Assembly: GCA_963792485.1 (NCBI GenBank)
Contig: CAWBWL010000007.1
Location: 434,001-498,000 of the forward strand
Reading direction: 5' to 3'
Source of the DNA: JANOYJ01 sp963792485
GTDB taxonomy: Bacteria; Pseudomonadota; Alphaproteobacteria; Rhizobiales; Rhizobiaceae
Length of the DNA: 64,000 nucleotides
Shown piece by piece: positions 1 to 7,861 of this stretch. The translations under genes were made by a program, and so were the position numbers. A model generated the notes under the pieces. It saw nothing but the letters and a program-made list of their open reading frames with translations. It had not been told where the DNA came from and ran no database searches. Positions within the stretch are counted from its first letter, which is position 1. Every line of letters starts with the position of its first letter.

Positions 1-771
1 GATGTCTTTGTGGACAATCGACACCGGCGCGTTCCAGTAAGGGATTGATGACGATATTGGTGATCTTGGAGTTCAGGATCGGCGTCTGGCGGTCGATCTT
101 GCCGACAATCGCCGTGTGGCGCAGCGCGACGCGGCCGTTTTCGACCGCCTCGATCTGGGCCGCCGGGATGTTGACCATCACATAGCGGTCGCCGAGAAAG
201 CCTGACATGGAGCGCAGGCGCACCAGATTGGTCTGCGAGCTGGCCAAGGCGCACATCTGCCGAAACATTCATCGCGGCGAAAGTGTATTTGCCGATCACG
301 CCGTCCGACGGAAAGCCATGCCGGGCCTGAAAGCGCTTCACGGCCGCATCGACATAGGAATCGAATGAGTTGCCGAGGCCCGCGCTGCGCTGCCAGGTCG
401 CCCGACACCATCAGCCGCTTGCGCAGAGCGCTGACGGCGGGATCATTGACGCCGAGCTTCAGCTTCTTGGCTGCCGGCACCTGCGGCCAGCCGCCCTGCG
501 CGACAATGTTCTGGTATTCGAACGATCGCGGCCTCGATGTTCGAAGCGGTCTGCGGCGAGAAGATCGGCAGGGTGGAGCCGACTTTGGTCTTCTTCTGGC
601 TCGCCTGCGCGTCGAACTGGTCATCCCAATTGCCGCGCTTTGGCGCTAGAGAACTTCCTCGATGACGTCTTGGGCATTGCCGGGCACCGGCACGCCCTGT
701 TGCAAAAGCCGCGCCGAGCCCGGCGATAAACAAGCGGCGGCCATTTTCATCCGTTCGAAAGTCGACTTCAT
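1..771 (-). CDS. L,D-transpeptidase, frameshifted and cut by the window edge
   Basis: Peptidoglycan L,D-transpeptidase (murein cross-linking in the periplasm), incomplete at the left edge. Pieces of one protein lie in different reverse frames: a signal-like start near 771, a stretch with NWDDQFDAQ near 600, then YQNIVAQGGWPQVPAAKKL and a peptidoglycan-binding helix pair (SYVDAAVKRFQARHGFPSDG, about 380-300), then SGFLGDRYVMVNIPAAQIE and VGKIDRQTPILNSKITNIV, and NAPVSIVHKDI at the edge after another shift. These match the PG-binding plus YkuD architecture of rhizobial LDTs. The ATG at 771 follows a GAGG and opens a Lys/Arg-rich, then hydrophobic leader if one indel near 735 is corrected. At least five indels are needed to restore one frame, near 735, 518, 381, 235 and 38. 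The catalytic Cys lies outside the window. The upstream regulator gene supports the call. Real decay cannot be excluded, but sequencing error is likelier. Confidence 0.72.
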
Positions 772-978
772 TTTCCCAAACCTCTTGCCGTCCGGAACCA
801 TCCGGCACAGTTACTGGCATGCGGCGGCAATCTAGCGAAAACAGGGTTAACAATTCGCAACTGTGCGCGTCACCGCGCACACGCATCCAAGCCCACGTAT
901 CGATAGGCTTCTTCCTGCGGCAATATGGCCGATTGATGAAACTCGCCGGAATTCCGGCTGCCAAGCGCCCACAAACGA

Positions 979-1005
979 AAAGCCCGGCGCAGCGGGCCGG
1001 GCTTT
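979..1005 (-). terminator. Rho-independent terminator after ldtR
   Basis: A 10-bp perfect inverted repeat (AAAGCCCGGC at 979-988 and its complement at 996-1005) with a 7-nt loop lies just beyond the stop of the MarR gene. On the minus strand it is followed by a T-rich run, as expected of an intrinsic terminator, and it separates the regulator from the L,D-transpeptidase gene. Confidence 0.75.
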
Positions 1006-1026
1006 CAGACATGCTTGATTCGGAAG

Positions 1027-1546
1027 TTACATCCGGTAGGCGATGGTATCGTTCCAGAAGCGGTCGAGACGCAGCAGCGCCTTGTTCATGATCTTGAACT
1101 CTTCGGCATTGATGCCGCCAACGGCCTCAATCGTGCCGACATGGCGCTCGTAGAGCTCGTCGACGAGGCTTGCGATCGACCTTGCCCTTCTCGGTCAAGG
1201 CGACACGCACCGAGCGGCGGTCGATGCTGGAGCGCTCATGGTTGATGAAGCCCATCTCGACGAGCTTCTTCAGATTGTACGACACGTTCGAGCCGAGATA
1301 ATAGCCGCGTGAGCGCAGCTCGCCCGCCGTCAGCTCCGACGCGCCGATGTTGAACAGCAGCAGCGCCTGGATGGCATTGATGTCCGAGCGGCCATTGCGG
1401 TCGAACTCGTCCTTGATGACATCGAGCAGGCGGCGGTGCAGCCGCTCAACCAGATGAAGGGATTCCAGATAAAGGGAGCGCAATGCATCCCGGTGACGTG
1501 GATTTTGAGCGGGCATGGATGCGCCCATACGCTGTACTTGCTGCAT
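1027..1546 (-). CDS. ldtR: MarR-family regulator LdtR, one frameshift
   Basis: Winged-helix MarR regulator, about 170 aa. The readable N-terminal part contains the dimerisation helix (YLESLHLVERLHRRLLDVIK) and the MarR HTH and wing (SELTAGELRSRGYYLGSNVS, SSIDRRSVRVALTEKGK). The frame breaks near 1170, and the next frame continues with DELYERHVGTIEAVGGINAE and ends RFWNDTIAYRM at a TAA at 1027, which is the expected C-terminus. MarR proteins of this type in Hyphomicrobiales (LdtR) control an adjacent L,D-transpeptidase gene, and such a gene lies directly downstream here past a terminator. The gene name rests on similarity recalled from memory plus that neighbourhood. The single indel is probably a sequencing error. 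Confidence 0.75.
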
Positions 1547-1687
1547 GATGTTTTCGCCTCTGTTGTTTCAGCGTGTTTGTTTCCCGCTGTTGAGGCCAAT
1601 CTAGCGAAACTGAATAAAATTCGACTTAAACACTAGGCTTAACAAGCACTTACGCTTGGCAATCCCGGCAACAGGGCTAATGGATGC

Positions 1688-2119
1688 TTAAACCTTCTTC
1701 TTGCGCTTCTGCAGGCGGATGCGTGATGGCGAAGGCGGCAAACAGGATGGCGCACGCCCACATGTGTGGCGACGGTAACCGGCTTGAAGCCGATAGAGCT
1801 GCGGGAAGCCGAAATGCATGATGACTTCGCCCGCGGCAGCCGCGAGCCAGATCACCGGCCCCCAGGACACCATCATCCAAAGACCGATCGCCGCAACCGG
1901 AAACAGCGCCGCAAGGCTGGCCGACGCAAGTTGCCAGTGCAGGGGCATCAGATCAAAGCGCCAGAGCGGACCGTCATAAATGCCGATGAGCCGGACCCAA
2001 TAAGTGACGCCAAAGACAAGGCAATACACCGCGACAATCCGGTGAAACCAGACAAAGCCGGTATAGGCCAGCGTTTCTTCGGGCTTGGTGAGCTGGTCGT
2101 CGTTCATTATCATAGACAT
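1688..2119 (-). CDS. DUF6163-like inner-membrane protein, 3' end frameshifted
   Basis: Small membrane protein of about 140 aa with four predicted hydrophobic segments: FHRIVAVYCLVFGVTYWVRL, a stretch around WQLASASLAALFPVAAIG, WMMVSWGPVIWLAAAAGEV and, in a neighbouring frame, AILFAAFAITH. The sequence GPLWRFDLMPLHWQ between helices 1 and 2 is typical of a rhizobial family (DUF6163 as I recall it) that sits beside ldtR. The frame is disturbed near 1768, 1760 and 1718; with corrections it runs into the basic tail LQKRKKKV and the TAA at 1688. Function unknown. The start could be the first, third or fifth codon (MSMIMNDD), as no strong ribosome-binding site decides it. Confidence 0.6.
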   Translation of the reverse strand: MSMIMNDDQLTKPEETLAYTGFVWFHRIVAVYCLVFGVTYWVRLIGIYDGPLWRFDLMPLHWQLASASLAALFPVAAIGLWMMVSWGPVIWLAAAAGEVIMHFGFPQLYRLQAGYRRHTCGRAPSCLPPSPSRIRLQKRKKKV

Positions 2120-2200
2120 GGGCAGGCATCTTTCGCAGAGGCCGGACTAGAGACGGAGAAAGCGGGCCGGGTCAAGGCGCAGGGATTTCGGAACTTTTCC

Positions 2201-2230
2201 TTGACGCATCTGGAAGATCGGCGATATGCG
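2201..2230 (+). promoter_or_regulatory. Candidate sigma-70 promoter of the mntA-hepT pair
   Basis: TTGACG at 2201-2206 and TATGCG at 2225-2230 are separated by 18 bp and lie about 15 bp before the antitoxin ATG. The short leader means the start codon would sit close to the transcription start. This is a pattern match only. Confidence 0.3.
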
Positions 2231-2245
2231 TGCTATTTAAGTGGC

Positions 2246-2542
2246 ATGGATAAGAACAGCATCATTACGACACTTCTTGAAAACCGCGCCGAACTTGAGC
2301 GCCAAGGCGTCCTGCATGCAGCGCTTTTCGGCTCAATGGCACGCGGCGATGCGACGGCTGCGAGCGATATTGATATCATGATCGATCTTGATCCTGGGAT
2401 GCCGATTGGTATGTATCAATACGTCGGTCTGAAGAATTACATTGCCGGTCTGTTTGATATCCCGGTGGACGTAGTGGATCGGGAAGGTCTCAAACCCGAT
2501 GTCAAACCAGCCGCTGTGGCAGATGCGATTTATGCTTTCTGA
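2246..2542 (+). CDS. mntA: MntA-type nucleotidyltransferase antitoxin
   Basis: Minimal nucleotidyltransferase of 98 aa, cognate antitoxin of HepT toxins. Members of this family adenylylate (AMPylate) a tyrosine of HepT and so silence it. The active-site signature is intact: GSMARGDATAASDIDIMID, i.e. GSxARG followed by DxD. The downstream hepT starts inside this gene (ATG at 2532), a coupling typical of MntA-HepT operons. The ATG at 2246 is chosen because it begins exactly at the family N-terminus; the frame stays open far upstream without family similarity. Lies between the DUF6163 gene and hemB, a spot where accessory genes would be tolerated. Confidence 0.8.
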   Translation: MDKNSIITTLLENRAELERQGVLHAALFGSMARGDATAASDIDIMIDLDPGMPIGMYQYVGLKNYIAGLFDIPVDVVDREGLKPDVKPAAVADAIYAF

Positions 2543-2866
2543 TGATCAGCGCCGCGCACTGGTTGTAATTGAGCACCACATAGCACTTGTTGCGCAATTC
2601 ATTGAGGGTTTGAGCTTTCAAGCGTTGCCGACGACGTTCGGACACTTTACGCAGTCACTCGCTGCCTTGATATCGTCTCTGAAGCCTCCCGGAAAATTCC
2701 CGTAGAAATCAAGGCAAAGCATACAATCGTGCCGTGGCTCAAAATTGCGGGCGCGGGCAATGTCTATCGACATGACTACGAAGATGTCCGGGCGCAAGTG
2801 GTTTGGCAGACGAGCACTGACGAGTTGAAAGAACTCCGCCACGCGGTCGCCGCCGAAGTGCGCTGA
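2532..2866 (+). CDS. hepT: HepT-like toxin (DUF86), one frameshift
   Basis: HepT/DUF86 HEPN ribonuclease, toxin partner of the preceding MntA, overlapping it by 11 nt. The first frame reads MLSDDQRRALVVIEHHIALV; near 2630 the frame must change, after which it continues TLYAVTRCLDIVSEASRKIP, then VPWLKIAGAGNVYRHDYEDV and a TGA at 2866. The R-x4-6-H-x-Y signature of HepT is altered: the usual RN before the His-x-Tyr is GN here (AGAGNVYRHDY), while H and Y are kept. Either that Arg is displaced to the residue before His, or catalytic activity is weakened. The indel is of the same kind as in neighbouring genes and may be sequencing error. Confidence 0.72.
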
Positions 2867-2926
2867 CCAATCCCTGTTGGCCGCCTTGCCCCCTCATGCT
2901 AAACGCCCGATCACAGGAGCACCCGC

Positions 2927-3957
2927 ATGAACTTCCCCGCCAAGCCTTTGCATCGGACCGTTGACGACATCACCAATGGCCGCCGCCTGCGCCGGATGCG
3001 CAAAGCGGACTGGTCGCGGCGGCTTGTGCGCGAGAACGCATCTGACGGTCGAATGATCTGATCTGGCCCATATTCCTGATCGAAGGCGAAAACCGCACCG
3101 AAGACATCGCCGCCATGCCGGGCGTGCATCGCCTGACGATCGACCTCGCCGTGCACGAGGCGGAGCGGGCCGCAAAGCTCGGCATTCCGGCGCTTGCGAC
3201 ATTTCCGTTCATTCGCTCGAGCGGCGCGATGTGTCGGGCTCGCACATCCTGGCCGAAGATAATCTCATCAACCGCGCCACGCGCGCGATCAAGGCGGCCG
3301 TGCCGCGAAATCGGCATCATCACCGATGTGGCGCTCGATCCCTTCACCAGCCACGGCCATGACGGCATCTTGCGCGATGGCATCATCGTCAATGACGAAA
3401 GCGTCGCGCAGATCGCTGCCGCCGCAGTCATGCAGGCCGAGGCCGGCGCGGACATCATCGCGCCGTCCGACATGATGGACGGCCGCATCGGCGCAATCCG
3501 GCATGCGCTCGACCATGCCGGGTTTCAGGACGTGGCCATCATGTCCTACGCCACCAAATTCGCCTCTGCCTTCTACGGCCCCTATCGCGAGGCGATCGGC
3601 ACGGCGGGCGTGCTCAAGGGCGACAAGAAGACCTACTACCTCGATCACGCCAATGCGGACGAGGCGGTGCGCGAGGCGGAGCAGGACATCGCTGAGGGCG
3701 CCGACATGATCATGGTCAAGCCCGGCCTGCCCTATCTCGACATCATCCGGCGGCTGAAAGACACTTTCGCCATGCCGACCTTCGCCTATCAGGTCTCCGG
3801 CGAATACGCGATGATCAAGGCGGCCGCTGCCAATGGCTGGATCGACGGCGACAAGGTGATGATGGAAAGCCTCCTCGCCTTCAAGCGGGCGGGATGCGAC
3901 GGCGTGCTGACATATTTCGCGCCGAGGGTCGCGGAAATGCTGAAGGCGGGCGGTTAG
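2927..3957 (+). CDS. hemB: Delta-aminolevulinic acid dehydratase (porphobilinogen synthase), frameshifted
   Basis: Cytosolic enzyme joining two 5-aminolevulinate molecules to porphobilinogen in heme synthesis. The start at 2927 follows CAGGAG. Readable segments: RRLRRMRKADWSRRLVREN, then DLIWPIFLIEGENRTEDI, ALDPFTSHGHDGILRDG, the two active-site lysine regions SYATKFASAF and MIMVKPGLPYLD, and the C-terminal SLLAFKRAGCDGVLTYFA. Two inserted bases near 3034-3045 and a compensating pair (loss near 3212, gain near 3298) scramble short stretches. All catalytic segments survive and the gene is normally essential, so these are best read as sequencing errors. The stop overlaps the convergent PIN toxin stop. 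Confidence 0.9.
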
Positions 3958-4360
3958 GATTCGGCCCACGGGTTGACGAGCTTGACGCCGCAATCTTCGA
4001 AGTCCCGGACGTTGCGCGTGACCATTGTCAGGCCGTGAACAATTGCCGTGGCAGCGATCAACGTGTCGACTACTCCAATTGTGCGGCTCAAAGGCAGCCT
4101 TCCCCACTCGTGAGCGATGTCTTGCGTCACGGGAAGCGTCCGGCTTTCAAAGTCCGTCTCGATCACTGCAAGCCAGCGCGCCAACTGCTCGGCCCCGGAG
4201 GGATCGCGCTTGCCAAGTTTCAATACGCCTCGTTCAATTTCGCCCAAGGTCAGAACGCTTATAAAAAAGTCTCGGAGCTGACGGGCGCCAGCCACGAAAG
4301 CGCCTCGGGGGACCCGCGCCTCGCTTCCGACACAACATTGGTGTCTAGCAGAAACTTCAA
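3954..4360 (-). CDS. PIN-domain toxin (VapC/FitB type), one frameshift
   Basis: Ribonuclease toxin of about 134 aa. It begins at a TTG (4360) that overlaps the antitoxin stop as TTGA. The start is LKFLLDTNVVSEARRGSPE, carrying the first PIN Asp. A run of six A (plus strand, near 4266) breaks the frame; adding one base joins it to FFISVLTLGEIERGVLKLG (second acidic residue), then VVDTLIAATA (third Asp) and TRNVRDFEDCG. All four PIN positions (D, E, D, N/D) are present. An in-frame reading starting further upstream gives an unrelated N-terminus and is rejected. The sequence pattern resembles FitB. The gene ends convergently with hemB. Confidence 0.78.
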
Positions 4361-4611
4361 AATTCGATTTCGCGATTGGGCCGCTTGTCCCGCCAATTGA
4401 TTGCTTCGACGATGTCATCGTCCAGCATTGGGCCGTTGAGCAAGTGTTCGACAAAAGACGGCTTCTTCTCCTTCAGCCTGTCATAATCTTCCGCCGACAA
4501 AATGACGGCCGTCCTCTCGCCGCGCAACGTCACCGTCTGCGGCCCGTTTTTGATCGCCTCGCGGACGACTTTAGAAAAGTTATTCTTCGCGTCCTGTAAA
4601 TGCCAATTCAT
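4357..4611 (-). CDS. Phd/YefM-family antitoxin
   Basis: Antitoxin of 84 aa paired with the PIN toxin that it overlaps by 4 nt. The N-terminus MNWHLQDAKNNFSKVVREAI is the Phd/YefM DNA-binding fold (W-x-x-x-x-AK-x-x-F-S-x-V), followed by TVTLRGERTAVILSAEDYDR. The C-terminal tail (DDDIVEAINWRDKRP) would wrap the toxin. AGGAA lies 7 nt before the ATG. Such antitoxins repress their own promoter, and a striking CTAG-rich palindromic block lies immediately upstream (4622-4650). Confidence 0.85.
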   Translation of the reverse strand: MNWHLQDAKNNFSKVVREAIKNGPQTVTLRGERTAVILSAEDYDRLKEKKPSFVEHLLNGPMLDDDIVEAINWRDKRPNREIEF

Positions 4612-4621
4612 GATACAATTC

Positions 4622-4650
4622 CTAGCTAGCTAGACTGGCTAGATATCTAG
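4622..4650 (-). promoter_or_regulatory. CTAG-rich palindromic operator upstream of the Phd/PIN pair
   Basis: Five CTAG tetramers lie in 29 bp: three head to tail (4622-4633, a 12-bp palindrome) and two framing a second perfect 12-bp palindrome, CTAGATATCTAG, at 4639-4650. CTAG is usually under-represented in proteobacterial DNA, so the density stands out. The block starts 11 bp before the antitoxin ATG and so overlaps the likely promoter; binding by the antitoxin or toxin-antitoxin complex is inferred from the family. Confidence 0.6.
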
Positions 4651-4695
4651 CGCACGGACGCGGACAAGTCAACGAACGCGGTTCGATCTCAGACG

Positions 4696-5373
4696 TTATT
4701 TGCTGTTTATCCCTGCCAGCACAAGAACCTCTGTAAGCGCATCTATCTTCGCGCCGGGCATAGGCGCGATATCGCCGGGCCATTCCAGGCCGGGGCCAAA
4801 CCACGCCGTCCGCATCCCGGCAGCGCTTGCGCCAAGGATGTCGGCCACAGGATTGTCGCCCACAAACAGGCAGTTCGAGACCTCTACGCCCAGCCTCTCC
4901 GCCGCGCGCAGAAACATCAAGCGGTCAGGTTTGCGCAGACCCTCACTTTGAGAGATCAAAACTTCATCGACGAGATCGTTCAGGCCAAGCGCGACAATGT
5001 TCCGGGACTGAAAATCCGTCTCGCCATTCGTCACAATGCCGACTTTCAGACCGCTCGCGCGCAGCGCCACAAGCGTCATTTCCATGCCGGGAAACCCGCG
5101 CGCAAATTCGCAGCTGCGCGCGTAAAAGTCTGTCAGCAGCGCGTCACTGATTGCCGGATCGCCGCCGAAATCCGCCAAAATCTGGGGATATACCTTGGAC
5201 TTGGGAACGAGCCCTTGATTATCGAGAACCAGAAACCGGCTGCGCCACGCGTCCATTGGCGCATCGCCAAGCCCGGAACTGAACTGTTCCCATTGATCCC
5301 GCAGGAACGCGTCGAGCGAAGACTTGCGGTCGAACAGCGTCTGATCAAGGTCAAATAGTACAGCTTCAATCAT
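4696..5373 (-). CDS. HAD-superfamily hydrolase
   Basis: Soluble haloacid-dehalogenase-type phosphatase, 225 aa. Motif I is FDLDQTLFDR (nucleophile Asp and acid Asp), motif II is the Thr in VGIVTNGE, motif III the Lys in LRKPDRLMF, and motif IV is FVGDNPVADILGA. A helical cap follows motif I, as in subfamily I (phosphoglycolate phosphatase or YjjG-like nucleotidase). Substrate cannot be told from the sequence. I start at ATG 5373, directly before the conserved IEAVLFDLD; a longer start at 5409 adds twelve basic residues without family support. Confidence 0.85.
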   Translation of the reverse strand: MIEAVLFDLDQTLFDRKSSLDAFLRDQWEQFSSGLGDAPMDAWRSRFLVLDNQGLVPKSKVYPQILADFGGDPAISDALLTDFYARSCEFARGFPGMEMTLVALRASGLKVGIVTNGETDFQSRNIVALGLNDLVDEVLISQSEGLRKPDRLMFLRAAERLGVEVSNCLFVGDNPVADILGASAAGMRTAWFGPGLEWPGDIAPMPGAKIDALTEVLVLAGINSK

Positions 5374-5487
5374 GGCACGACCATATGCGCGCGCTGACCA
5401 CTTTGCCATCTCTTGATGCTCGACGGCGCGTCAGAGCATGCCTATGGTGCGCGGATAGCGACACCATTAGCTTCAAGGAAGACACAC

Positions 5488-6534
5488 ATGGAACACCGCC
5501 AGCTTGGCCGGTCCGGCCTGATGGTCCCTGCCCTCACCCTTGGCACCGGCACATTCGGCGGCGGGAATGAGTTTTTCAAAGCCTGGGGCGCGACGGATGT
5601 GAAGGAGGCCTCACAACTCGTCGATATCTGCCTCGAGGCCGGGCTTTCCATGTTTGACAGCGCCGATGTGTATTCCGGCGGCATGGCGGAGGAAATACTG
5701 GGCGCGGCGATCAAGGGGCGGCGTGACAAGGTGATGATCTCGACGAAGGCGACGTTTGCCTTTGGCTCAGGTCCGAATGAAGTCGGCTCCTCGCGCCATT
5801 GGCTCATCAAGGCGGTGGATGCATCCTTGAAGCGGCTGCAGACCGATTACATCGACCTCTTCCAGCTGCACGGCTTTGACGCGCTCACGCCGATTGAGGA
5901 AACCATGCAAACGCTGGATGCTTTGGTGAAGGCGGGGAAAATCCGCTATGTCGGCTGCTCGAATTTCTCCGGCTGGCATTTGATGAAGGCGCTCGCGGTC
6001 TCGGACCGCTACGGCCTCGTGCGCCATGTTGCGCATCAGGCCTATTACTCGCTCGTCGGGCGTGATTATGAATGGGAGCTGATGCCGCTGGCGCTCGACC
6101 AGGGCGTCGGCGCGGTGGTGTGGAGCCCGCTTGGCTGGGGCCGGCTGTCAGGAAAAATCCGCCGTTCCCAGCCGGTCAAGCCAGACAGCAGAATTGCCCA
6201 GACGATTGGCGCTGCCCCGCCGGTTCCAGACGAGCGGCTGTATGCCGTGATGGATGTCCTCGATGCGCTGACCAAGGAGACAGGCAGGACCGTCGCGCAG
6301 ATCGCGCTGAACTGGGTTCTGTGCCGCCCGTCCGTCTCAACAATCATCATCGGCGCGCGCAATGCGGATCAGCTGAAGGAAAATCTCGGAGCGGTTGGGT
6401 GGCACCTGACGGCGGACCAAATCGCCCGGCTGGACGCGGCAAGCGAAACGATTCTGGCCTATCCCTACTGGCACCAGTTCGGATTCCAGAGCCGCAACCC
6501 TTCGCCCTGGTTGCCCAAACAACCGGGTTACTGA
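5488..6534 (+). CDS. Aldo/keto reductase
   Basis: NAD(P)H-dependent aldo/keto reductase of 348 aa with a TIM-barrel fold. The catalytic tetrad is visible: Asp and Tyr in MFDSADVYSGG, Lys in MISTKATF, His in LFQLHGFD. The C-terminal cofactor motif is SVSTIIIGARNADQLKENLG. AAGGAAG lies 6 nt before the ATG at 5488, and the family N-terminus MEHRQLGRSGLMVPALTLGT starts there. Similar to YajO/Tas-type reductases; the physiological substrate is unknown. A DUF423 gene follows after 2 nt and is probably co-transcribed. Confidence 0.88.
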   Translation: MEHRQLGRSGLMVPALTLGTGTFGGGNEFFKAWGATDVKEASQLVDICLEAGLSMFDSADVYSGGMAEEILGAAIKGRRDKVMISTKATFAFGSGPNEVGSSRHWLIKAVDASLKRLQTDYIDLFQLHGFDALTPIEETMQTLDALVKAGKIRYVGCSNFSGWHLMKALAVSDRYGLVRHVAHQAYYSLVGRDYEWELMPLALDQGVGAVVWSPLGWGRLSGKIRRSQPVKPDSRIAQTIGAAPPVPDERLYAVMDVLDALTKETGRTVAQIALNWVLCRPSVSTIIIGARNADQLKENLGAVGWHLTADQIARLDAASETILAYPYWHQFGFQSRNPSPWLPKQPGY

Positions 6535-6536
6535 CT

Positions 6537-6896
6537 GTGAGCGCCTCCCGGTATCTCGTTGTTGCCGCAGGGCTTTTCGGTGCCGCGGGTGTCACCCTGT
6601 CTGCGGCTGCCGCGCATCAGGCGCTGCCCGGCGTTTCGACGGCGGGAACCTTTCTCTTGTTCCACGCGCCTGCCGTCCTGGCGATGTCATTGATTGCCGG
6701 AAACCGCGTCCTCACCATTGCGGCTTGGGTAATTGCACTGGGCACAGCGCTGTTCTGCGGCGATCTGACCGCCCGCGCCTATCTTGAAACGGGTTTGTTC
6801 CCCATGGCCGCGCCGACAGGCGGCGTCTTGATGATTGCCGGCTGGCTGGGAGTGGCGGTTTCGGCTTTCAGGCGTCAAACATATCCGGAGGCTTGA
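6537..6896 (+). CDS. DUF423-like membrane protein
   Basis: Membrane protein of 119 aa with four hydrophobic segments: VVAAGLFGAAGVTLSAAAAH, FHAPAVLAMSLIAG, IAAWVIALGTALFCGDL and a final one around GGVLMIAGWLGVAVSAF. The G-A-x-G-V-x-x-x-A-x-x-AH opening and FCGDL are typical of the DUF423/YgdD family. It starts at GTG 6537, 2 nt after the aldo/keto reductase stop, so translational coupling is likely. Function unknown. Confidence 0.75.
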   Translation: MSASRYLVVAAGLFGAAGVTLSAAAAHQALPGVSTAGTFLLFHAPAVLAMSLIAGNRVLTIAAWVIALGTALFCGDLTARAYLETGLFPMAAPTGGVLMIAGWLGVAVSAFRRQTYPEA

Positions 6897-6908
6897 GAAA
6901 AGCCGGGG

Positions 6909-7439
6909 TCAACGCCCCTGCTGAAACCCGAGCCTTTCGCTGAGCTTTTCCAGCTTCTGTTTCTGGCCGGGTGTCGGCCCGCCGCGCAAGGACGCGATGC
7001 GCTGCGCCATGCTGACGAGATCGCGGCGCTGCGGCTCGTCGAGGTTTTCGGTCCAGAGCTTTTTGTAAGCGTAAGAGACATCATTGGCATCCACAACGTT
7101 TGAAGCCACCCATTTCGAGAAGATCATCAATTCCGCTGGATCATCCTGCTCCATGGTCTCGACCGCCTCGCGCCGGATTGCCTCCAAGGTTTCGTCGTCG
7201 AGCGGCTTGTCCTCCTGCGCGACAGCCATCATCATGATGACAGCGGCCGCTATCGGGTCATCAACAGCGGTCAGCGTCGCGCCTTCCACCTTCTTGCGGA
7301 ATTTGGCGCGCTTGTATTTGCCGATCACCCTACCGGCTACATCATGGATTTCGCTCGCCGCCTCGCCCATCGCCTTCAGGCGCCACCACCAAAAACTCGC
7401 GCCGGCAATCGCGCCGAGAATCATGAAAACATAAGCCAT
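6909..7439 (-). CDS. Membrane-anchored TerB-like helical protein
   Basis: Protein of 176 aa: an N-terminal membrane anchor (AYVFMILGAIAGASFWWWRL) and a soluble all-helical region. The stretch DDPIAAAVIMMMAVAQED, later ETMEQDDPAELMIFSKWVAS, resembles TerB-like domains (acidic residues, paired helices) but the match is weak. The start at 7439 has a GGGGGAGA about 10 nt upstream; the frame is open for eight more codons. Conserved in Hyphomicrobiales as far as I recall. Function unknown; convergent with the DUF423 gene. Confidence 0.6.
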   Translation of the reverse strand: MAYVFMILGAIAGASFWWWRLKAMGEAASEIHDVAGRVIGKYKRAKFRKKVEGATLTAVDDPIAAAVIMMMAVAQEDKPLDDETLEAIRREAVETMEQDDPAELMIFSKWVASNVVDANDVSYAYKKLWTENLDEPQRRDLVSMAQRIASLRGGPTPGQKQKLEKLSERLGFQQGR

Positions 7440-7575
7440 GCGAAATGATCTCCCCCGAGGCACCGGGCATACATCGCTTGCGGTTGAATATTCAAGTGCA
7501 ACTACGGCGCATGGTTGATTAACTGCAAATCGGCGCGCCGAACCCTATCGCCCGGCGCCTCCGAGGCTGGCGCGG

Positions 7576-7830
7576 CTAGCCCGCGTCTCTCCACTGTGCC
7601 GGGTCGGCCGCATCGCCGCAGCCATAGGGCGGCAGCGCTTTGCCGCCGAACCGCAATTGAAGCTTGGCGCAGCCCCAGTTTTGAATGAACGTGGGCATAT
7701 AGCCATGCAGACCGATCCCCACCTCGTCATACGGGCCCTCGGAATTGGAGACCCAATCATTGTAGCGGTAGCCCACGACACTGATGCTGGCGATCAAGAC
7801 GGCAACAAGTGCCGGAATTATGCGTCTCAT
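7576..7830 (-). CDS. Small membrane-anchored hypothetical protein
   Basis: 84-aa protein with an N-terminal transmembrane or signal-anchor segment (IIPALVAVLIASISVVGY) after two arginines and a periplasmic part with two cysteines (NWGCAKLQL and PYGCGDAAD) that could pair. I do not recognise the family. It sits 31 nt downstream of sthA on the same strand, so it could be co-transcribed with it. Confidence 0.5.
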   Translation of the reverse strand: MRRIIPALVAVLIASISVVGYRYNDWVSNSEGPYDEVGIGLHGYMPTFIQNWGCAKLQLRFGGKALPPYGCGDAADPAQWRDAG

Positions 7831-7861
7831 TCTGGTCTTTCCCTGCCAATTTGGCACACCC

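Noticed and set aside
2927..3957. Programmed ribosomal frameshifting in hemB
   Set aside because: There are four separate indels, no slippery heptamer or stimulatory fold at any of them, and the shifts differ in direction. Sequence error fits better.
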